From NCBI GenBank assembly GCA_028554755.1, contig JAPTOF010000008.1, positions 12,278,501 to 12,342,500 of the forward strand: a stretch of DNA of 64,000 nucleotides, in the 5' to 3' direction. The notes beneath the pieces were generated by a model. The model saw only the letters and a list, made by a program, of their open reading frames with translations. It ran no database searches and was not told where the DNA came from. The DNA is from Cordia subcordata (taxonomy: Eukaryota; Streptophyta; Magnoliopsida; Boraginales; Cordiaceae). A program made the translations under genes and the position numbers. The first letter of the stretch is position 1; each line of letters starts with the position of its first letter. Shown piece by piece: positions 56,918 through 64,000 of this stretch.

Positions 56918-57004
56918 GTTAGGTTAATGTGTTCCCGTTATAAAAGACATGATGAAAGTGAAGTCCCAGACCCTTTCTATAGACGACCTCAAGGTTTTGA
57001 AAAG
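56918..57004 (+). pseudogene. Single exon of a low-molecular-weight protein tyrosine phosphatase
   Basis: Between GGCAG and GTAAAT splice signals, 87 bp encode 29 residues, VRLMCSRYKRHDESEVPDPF then YRRPQGFEK. This matches the C-terminal part of plant LMW-PTPs, where VRLMCSYCK.HD..EVPDPYYGG.QGFEK is typical and the Asp-Pro loop carries the general-acid Asp. The usual Gly-Gly after the Tyr is Arg-Arg here. The active-site CX5R exon and the final exon are not found nearby, so it is an orphan genomic fragment. Confidence 0.7.
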
Positions 57005-57337
57005 GTAAATATATACAAGCATTTTTCTGTATCAGTTTATACTTGTTTACGTGAATAACTACTTTCATTATCATTGGAAGATAGAGTGTAGGATGGTATC
57101 GTTTATTCAAATAAAAACATTTTTGCCATGTGTGAACTAGAATGTCAAAAATTATGCTATAATATAACTGCTGCATTTTATATGTCAAGAAGTGTGCAAC
57201 TCTATCTATTGATGATTTTTATTTCATAGCGGAGGATTAGGTAATTATTCTGGGGAATGTTCAGCCACTTCTGCTCCCTGATCTTCTTGCTTTTAGGCTA
57301 TTGAACCTCATCTTATTCAATTTTGATTTCCTTATAG

Positions 57338-57540
57338 GCCAAACTGAGTGAAAACAATCCAGGAAATGCACTTTTAGAGGCAACACAGAATGCATTCTTG
57401 AATAGTTTGTATGCGATTCTATGATAATTAATGAGAAAGCTTTCAACTTTTGAATTCCAGTTCCGTGGAAATCCTGGAAGCCATGATCTTCCATTTTCTC
57501 TTGAGACATTGACAAGTCTAAGCAAATTGCCTAAGGAGGG
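57338..57540 (+). other. Two exon-like blocks, unknown gene
   Basis: After TTCCTTATAG, a block reads AKLSENNPGNALLEATQNAF. After TTGAATTCCAG, a second block reads FRGNPGSHDLPFSLETLTSL and ends at AGGAGG|GTTAGT. Both have protein-like composition and plausible splice sites, but the phases do not join cleanly. I do not recognise the family. Confidence 0.25.
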
Positions 57541-57924
57541 TTAGTATCTAATATTATTTTTCTAGCACATTATTTTCCAAAGGAAGTACAAAATGAATTA
57601 TGTGTCGTAGTTTGTGCATGTACAAAGATGTTAAAGAGAACGGTTGGAAAACTTCAAATGCTATAGGGGGCTGGAACCATGGTGTCCACTCTCTAGGAGG
57701 TTTCATCATCTCCTACATCTCAATAACCTAAGCTTTGCTTCTTGACATAACAAGGTAAAAAAAAAAAAAAATTCTCTTAAATGGTTTTTAGGGATTTACT
57801 GGAGACTAAGATAAAGAAGGTCAATAATGATGGTGCGGTGTTGTATTCTTTATCTAACTAGTGCTTTGATGCCCTGTCAATTGTAGTGGCTTATTTAGGT
57901 TCTACGTATTTTTTAATTTTTTTA

Positions 57925-58720
57925 AATATTTATATATGTGATTTTTTTATTATTTTTAGATTTTCGTGTTTCTTTATTATTTCTAAATATCTACAAAATT
58001 AATTCTAGTGCTTTTTTATTCTTATTTTTATTTTTTAATTAAGATATAATGCATAAATTAATTAAATTAATGAGTTTGTTTGAAATTTTTTACTTTAAAC
58101 TAATTAAAAAGAAATATATAGGTGGTGCATAAATATAATTAAATATTTTGTAATTCAATTGCAATGATGAGGTTAGGAAATGGTGCATAAATGTAATTAA
58201 ACACTATAATATTTAGATTTATAATAATGTAATAACATTAAAAATAATATTTATGATGACTTGGCAAATAGATGGGAGTTGATGTGGCTCTTTTCTTTGA
58301 GCTCCTTTGGGTTTAACTTTTTTACAAATGTGAATTTTTTTTATTGCTTTTAGGTTTTTGTTTGTTTTTTATTATTTCTAAATATTTATAAAAATTAATT
58401 CCAGTGCTTTTTTATTCTTATTTTTATTTTTTAATTAGGATATAATGCATAAATTAATTAAATTTATTAGTATTTTTGGACTTTATTACTTTAAACTTAT
58501 TAAAAAGAAATATATAGGTGGTGCATAAATATAATTAAATATCTTGTAACTCTATTGAAATGATGAGGTTAGGAAGTGGTGTATAAATATAATTAAACAT
58601 TATCATATATATATATATTTATAATAATGTAATAATATTAAAAATATAATTTATGATGATTTGGTAAATAGATGGGTGTTAATGTGATACTCTTCTTTGA
58701 GCTCCTTTGGGTTTAACTTT
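57925..58720. repeat. Tandem direct duplication, unit about 400 bp, two copies
   Basis: Copy 1 (about 57925-58322) and copy 2 (about 58323-58720) share, at a 396-400 bp offset, GTGCTTTTTTATTCTTATTT, ATATAGGTGGTGCATAAATA, GATGAGGTTAGGAA and GAGCTCCTTTGGGTTTAACT. They differ at roughly one site in ten. No coding potential. Confidence 0.88.
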
Positions 58721-58834
58721 TATATATATATAGATACTTCAACGGGTTGTAGCAAATGAACAATCGCAAGTTGAGAAGAGCATGCATGCCTCTACCCTTC
58801 TTATTGTTTAGCCTTTCTTGATTATTTTTCAATT

Positions 58835-58979
58835 GTGCCTTTACAAGATTATGTTGTCACTATTTAGTACTTTTTTTTTGTGTTTTTTAATGGTGACATG
58901 CATTTTAGTGCCTTTACAAGATTATGTTGTCACTGTTTAGTACTTTTTTTGTGTTTTTTAATGGTGACATGCATTTTTG
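58835..58979. repeat. Tandem duplication, 74-bp unit, two copies
   Basis: GTGCCTTTACAAGATTATGT..ATGGTGACATGCATTTT occurs at 58835 and again at 58909, nearly identical apart from the length of a T run. Confidence 0.92.
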
Positions 58980-61393
58980 CCCAAGAACTAAAATTGGAAC
59001 GTTAATAAAGCTCACTATTTGACTTGTCTTTGTGGTGGTGCTGTAAAGCAGCATAGCTAAAAGGAAGAGGCAAAAATAGAGGTGGAGGATGGACCCAAAG
59101 TAAAAGGTCTAATTGCATTAATGTCATATGCAATACATTTAGTTTTTGCAATAGTTATAAGCGGAAGCAAAAAAAGATCAATTATGAGTTAGATGGGCTC
59201 TAGAGTACTTTGTTTGTGCTAATCATAGTAATAAAACTCCTATGTAGCCACAATCTGGTTATAATATACATACATATATATATATATATATATACATAAA
59301 ATATTTTATTGATTGAATTTTTGCCAATTTGTCCATTAAAATCAAAGCAAAAAAGAAAATAAAATAATTGATTGGCAATAATTTGGAGAGCTATTTAGTG
59401 ATTGACTTTGGCCAGCTTTAATTGAGAAAGAGAAGATGATCAACAAAACAAGTCCCAAACAAATACACGAAGACAGAGAACGTACTGTGTCTTCTCCAAA
59501 CCCACCAAAAAAGAAAAAATACTCATACTTGACTACCATTGTAGATCTGGAAGAAGGCAAGGCCGAGATTGACACCACACGCGATTAGCTTCTCACCGAT
59601 TGATTCTTGGGGATTATTAGAGACAAGATTCATTTAAGCAAAGTGCATCAATCAAGTAAGTGGAATCCTCTTATGTGATTTATTCTCCCTTTGTGAATAT
59701 CGCCACCTATATTTGTGACTATTCTAAACCTTCATGGAAATATTGTTCTTGAACTTGCAATCTGATGTAACCATTGTCCTGTTTGGTATACATCACTTGT
59801 GTATGAAGGCATCTCAAATTCTAGTTTCTTCTTGAATCTGGAATGTCCCTTGCAAGTCCTTAGCATAAGATTTCATAGTTTATGAGATTGAGCATCATTC
59901 CTATTACACTTCTTGTTCTTGCTTTGTTTTTACCCCTTGTGAATGTTACCTTGTTTGAACCCTGAAAAGTATATCGTTGGATGTTGTTTGTGGCCATTTC
60001 ACTATATGCCAAATAATGCCATCTTATGTTATTTTGATACTGTTTACTATTTGCTTGCTAAGATGTCATAACAAATTCAAGCTTTACTTGCTTCTCTATT
60101 TTTCCCCTACAATGTTCCTAGGCATGTTATTGTCATGCACAGACTCTCCTTTGCAAATCCTGGAAGTAATTTCAAGTCAAAAACATACGATAATTCTTCT
60201 TAGCCATGTCTAAGCCTTGTTATATGTACATCCAAAAAACTAAATTAACTTGTTTCCAATCCCCATATTCATTCGCAGCTTCTTAGCTTATACTTTGTTG
60301 ACTTCCAAAATCTCAGATATCGGTGTTATAGCTCTCACTAAAATGTTAATCTACTTGCATATTATGCAGGCAACCATTCTTTTATGTATTAAACCTTCTT
60401 ACATTCATATTGATACTTTGACTAAAAACCTTAATTGTGGTTCCGTGAATCTCATGTAACCTTAGCATCTGTGAACATGGAACTACTTGTTCCTTTGATT
60501 GTTGTACAATACCTTGCTATTTTATTTCTTGTTCTATGACAAAATGGACAAATTTATTAAAAGCTCAAACCCTTAATTAAAGGCCTTTTTTAGGAATGCT
60601 ATGCCATGTTTATTCATGTACTGTTACTGTTCACATGAGTAGTCCTCTAATTACCCTGGTACTCATCATGGTAAGACTGATATTGACATCCTTAATGCCT
60701 TCCATTATGTCATTATGTACAAACTTCTATTGAGTTTTCTCTTGTTAAGCTCTCCTCTAAGCTGGGTGTATATATTGAATGAATAAAAGTGTTAGGCGAC
60801 TTTTGCCACAAAAGTAAAGTGAATAAGATGTCTTTGGCCTGATAGCGACATTAATACCCATCAAAGTGATAAAGTGTTAAAGTGTGAAAGTGCTAAAGTG
60901 TGAAAGCGATTAAAGCGTTACACTAGCGTAAGGGATCTCTTTCTAGTTAGCATTCTTATTCGAAAGTGTATCCAACTTCATTGATTGTTGAAATATTGAA
61001 TGAGCCCGTTATCGGTAGATTTATCGCTATTTTCACTAGTAGATATTCTCTTTATGTTGGATCCATTTTAATTTTTTTTTCAAGTGTTAACATTCCTACT
61101 ATTGTAATTGATATTCCAGAGGAGGATTCCTCTTACTGAGCCTCTTTTGCTCACCCCTTTTTGTTTATTTTGTTGATTCTTTTCAGATAATCAAGTCTAG
61201 CGCTACGGATAGTTATTCCATATGAGATTTCAAGAATAATAGTGTTTTAGGCTAGAGACTTATTTTTCGTTAAGTATTGTCATTTTCCTTTGGGTCATTG
61301 ATTTATGAGACATAGATTGGTTTTCTTTAGGGAAGGCGTTATTGATCGATGTTGAACGGTTTGTTTCATGAGATGTTTTGAATTGAGTTATTA
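58980..61393. other. Stretch without a recognised gene
   Basis: 59270-59295 is a (TA)n run. 59430-59650 has a UTR-like composition and an AAG|GTAAGTGG-like donor-type word at about 59655, but no coding exon follows. 60863-60919 is an octamer repeat. The TTACTGAGCCTCTTTTGCTCACCCC word near 61133 resembles a motif seen in some plant LTRs. Open frames of 60-80 codons are hydrophobic and not supported. Confidence 0.4.
60863..60919. repeat. 8-bp tandem repeat AAAGTGNN, seven copies
   Basis: Units AAAGTGAT, AAAGTGTT, AAAGTGTG, AAAGTGCT, AAAGTGTG, AAAGCGATT, AAAGCGTT. Confidence 0.8.
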
Positions 61394-61581
61394 TGAGAAA
61401 ACTATTCTATTTGTATTTGATTCTCTGTACAAGTAGTTTAAATATACAACCATGAGTTACATGAGATAAGATACATAACCTATCAAAAAATACAAATGAT
61501 AAGCCTAATCTACACAAGAGTTAATCCAGCTGTGTGAGAGAAATGTTAGGCATCAACTCTATTGAACTTATCTTCCTAACA
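61394..61581 (-). repeat. Copia F 3' LTR
   Basis: On the minus strand begins TGTTAGGAAGATAAG (61581) and ends ATAGTTTTCTCA (61394). Preceded by the tract GCGGGGGCA (minus strand, 61582-61590). Confidence 0.75.
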
Positions 61582-63960
61582 TGCCCCCGCAATAGGGTGG
61601 AGCCATCGGCTACAGCCATCTTGTCTCTTAGAGGATGAAATCGAGCTTTAGGAAGTGGCTTCGTTGATGCATCAGCTATTTGTTCAGTGCTTGAAACATG
61701 TCTTACCTGCATGGTGCCTCTTGCTATTTGGTCACATACAAAATGATAATCAAGAGCAATATGTTTCATTCTAGAATGAAATATAGGATTAACACAGTAG
61801 AATGTTGCCCCTAGGTTGTCACACAGCAGAGTTGGTGGCTTGTCTTGAATAACAAACAACTCACGTAGCAAGTTGGTTAACCAACATAACTCTGATGCTA
61901 CCGCTATAATGGATCTATACTTTGCTTTTATTGATGAGCAAGAAATAGCCTTTTGCTTCTTTGAAGACCGTGAAACTGGTTTGTTTCCTAGAAACACAAC
62001 ATATGCTGAGGTTGAGTGAAAATCATCTTTGTCACTGGCCCAATCAGCATCCGTAAAGGCTACTAAATTGAGTTTCGTTAATGGGGTTATTGCAAGACCA
62101 AAGTTAATTGTCTGTTTTAGATATCTGAGTAGATGTTTTGCTGCAGTCCAATGTGGTTATCGAGGATCATGCATGTATTGAGCTAATTTATTCATTAAGT
62201 ACGCTATATCAGGACGAGTTATAGCCAGATATTGAAGTGCATCAATAAGGCTACAATAGGATTTTGCATCCACCAGATTATCTCCAATAGATTTGCCTAA
62301 AGCATGACTGATGCTCATCGGAGTAGTGAAGCCCTTGACACCTTCTATTCCATACTTTGCTAAGACATCAACAATGTATGTAAGAGAAAAAATCCATGAG
62401 AATAAGAGATAGCCTCTAAACCAAGAAAATACGACAGAAGTCCCAAATATTTAACTGAGAATTGTCTTGCGAGTGCAGAAATGATATCTTGAACAAAATG
62501 CAAAGAATTTCCTTTGATAGACAGATCATCCATATAGACCAAAATATAGGTAGTGACTCTTTTGCTATGGTAGACAAATAATGATTATCTGACTTGGCAC
62601 TTAAAAAACCCAGAGATAAAAAAAAATTGCGCAGAGCAGTAAACCACGCTTTAGGAGCTTGCTTTAAGCCATATAGTAATTTGAAAAGTCTGCACACATG
62701 GTTTGGTCGACTAGCATCTTGGAACCGAGGAGGTTGCATCATAAAAACTTCTTCTACCAAATGCCTATGCAAGAACGCATTGTTTACATCTATTTGATGT
62801 ACCTGCCATTGAGATGATATAGCAATTGTTAGTACTACACGTATAGTAGAGGGTTTAATAACTGGACTGATGGTTTCTGTCAAATCCAGGCAAGGTCGCT
62901 GATGAAACCCCCACTAAACGCGCTTTGAACCTTGCCACGCTTCCATCAGGATTCCTTTTGAGTCGAAATACCTACTTACATCCAATTACGTTATGGTGTT
63001 CTTCACGTGATACCAACACCCATGTTTTGTTCTTGTATAAGGCCTTAAGTTCATCCAACATGGCTTCTTTCCACTGAGGATGTTGTAATACTTCTTTGAC
63101 AGATCAAGGATCATGAGAAAGAGTATCATTTTTTGTTGCTGAAAGGGAGAAAATTTTTTTCGGCTTGAAGATGCTGTTTTTGGCCCAAATCTGCATATGA
63201 TGTGTTGAGTGTGTGATTTCATTTGTGGTGACATCTGATGATAATTGATGGTGATCAATAGGTGATTGATGTGGTGAAGGATCATTCAGCGGAAGCAAGT
63301 TATCGCATTGTTCAGTCTTGTCGTGACTGACCTATGCAAATTTAGTCATGGGTGAACTCTGATTGGGTGACCCAAGATAAGGACTAGAAGGTTGATTTAG
63401 TGTAGAAGTTCTCCTGATAGACGACATAGGTGTTGTTACAGCACTAGGAAGAATGGTTACGAGAGAAGTATATGGAGACAAGGACACCTGACTTTCAACA
63501 GAGGATTACAAGGTAGAAGTTGAATTTTTATCTGATATACCATACTAGTTGGACAAATCTACTAGTGAGAAACGCATGATCTCCGTAGGCTCTTTATACG
63601 GAAAAGAATTCTCATAGAAACAAACATGCCTTGAAAAATGATATGTATGAGTTTCTCTGTTAAAACAAATAAAAGCATGATGTTAGTTTGAAAAACCCAG
63701 AAACACACATGGATGTGACTATGGTTCTAATTTCTGATCACTCTATGGACGCAACCACGGTAGCACAAGCAGCCAAAAATTTGAATATTATTGCAGCTTG
63801 GTGAAGTGTTAAAAAGTTTAAAAAATGGTATGTCCCCATCAAGAATAGGTGTGGGAGTTCTGTTTATCAAGTAAACTGCCCACTCAAAAGCAAAAGACCA
63901 AAAACTCAAAGGCAAGGATGCTCTATGCAAGATTGTGAGGCCACATTCAACAATGTGTCT
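61521..63960 (-). pseudogene. Copia F integrase end, reverse transcriptase and RNase H, decayed
   Basis: From the right: RASLPLSFWSFAFEWAVYLINRTP (integrase end, 63930-63850), a degraded linker, RT starting with a PQWKEAMLDELKAL..KTWVLV block split over frames (63075-63000), VHQIDVNNAFLHRHLVEEVFMMQPP, LLYGLKQAPKAWF, a VYMDDLSIKG motif (62542) in place of YVDD, LTKLNLVAFTDADWASD, then RNase H FLGNKPVSRSSKKQKAIS..SIKAKYRS, where the family has ST(E)AEYRS, so the catalytic Glu is Lys. The last frame reads on into the LTR before stopping at 61521. Several frameshifts. Confidence 0.85.
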
Positions 63961-64000
63961 ATGTCTCCTTTCCGCAGTGGCAACATGCTCAAGCGTGTAA

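Larger units (their letters stand above)
61394..64000 (-). mobile_element. Copia retrotransposon F, 3' part, minus strand, runs off the window
   Basis: A TG..CA LTR at 61394-61581 and a polypurine tract next to it define the 3' end. RNase H, reverse transcriptase and the end of integrase follow leftwards on the minus strand and continue past 64000. A candidate target word before the LTR is TATTA (61389-61393), not testable here. Confidence 0.85.

Overview
This is eukaryotic nuclear DNA, almost certainly from a flowering plant and probably a eudicot. It is AT-rich and full of plant-type transposons: Ty1-copia, an Athila-like Ty3-gypsy element, a CACTA element with TNP2 and TNPA-like genes, and several MITE-like elements. 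The two host-gene relics I recognise are plant-type: a DUF295/KIB1-like F-box protein and a low-molecular-weight tyrosine phosphatase exon. There is no operon structure, rRNA or CRISPR, and I see no intact host gene. I cannot name the species.

Layout. 1-9580: AT-rich intergenic DNA with small elements: a MITE, a Mutator-like element with a G-rich core, a perfect 23-bp hairpin, a 540-bp fold-back element and a 21-bp minisatellite. The first 1.4 kb is related to 6.6-8.15 kb as an old interrupted duplication. 9587-10572: a non-autonomous DNA element carrying an acidic protein fragment on the minus strand. 10692-11500: a palindrome-rich element. 12031-23316: a structurally complete 11.3-kb CACTA transposon with a GTA target duplication, a decayed TNP2 gene and a decayed Transposase_24 gene. 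It lies in what looks like an old gypsy LTR.

25414-53570: a DUF295 F-box-like gene, now dead, split by a nest of four retrotransposons. Copia A (25609-52409, TSD caaac) entered the gene. Copia B (27123-43686, TSD taatt) entered A's integrase. Athila-like C (31774-42755, TSD cgtgg) entered B's RNase H region. Copia D (45149-50987, minus strand, TSD gttgc, same family as B) entered A's reverse transcriptase. LTR divergence counted by eye (A about 7%, B about 4%, D about 3%, C about 1%) agrees with the nesting order. Removing the insertions leaves A at about 4.4 kb and B at about 5.6 kb, normal copia sizes.

53634-55070: truncated copia E. 55380-55825: two inverted LTR-like arms. 56918-57004: one phosphatase exon with splice sites. 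57925-58720: a 400-bp tandem duplication. 58980-61390: no recognised gene. 61394-64000: the 3' part of a minus-strand copia F that runs off the window.

Every element gene is broken. Many of the stops are explained by C-to-T or G-to-A changes at TGG, CAA, CAG or CGA codons, as expected for methylated, silenced repeats. I found no unknown defence or metabolic system. The notable content is the dated insertion history, unusual cis-element arrays inside transposons (W-box-like clusters, CpG palindromes, GGTAAGTCACC palindromes) and captured gene fragments.
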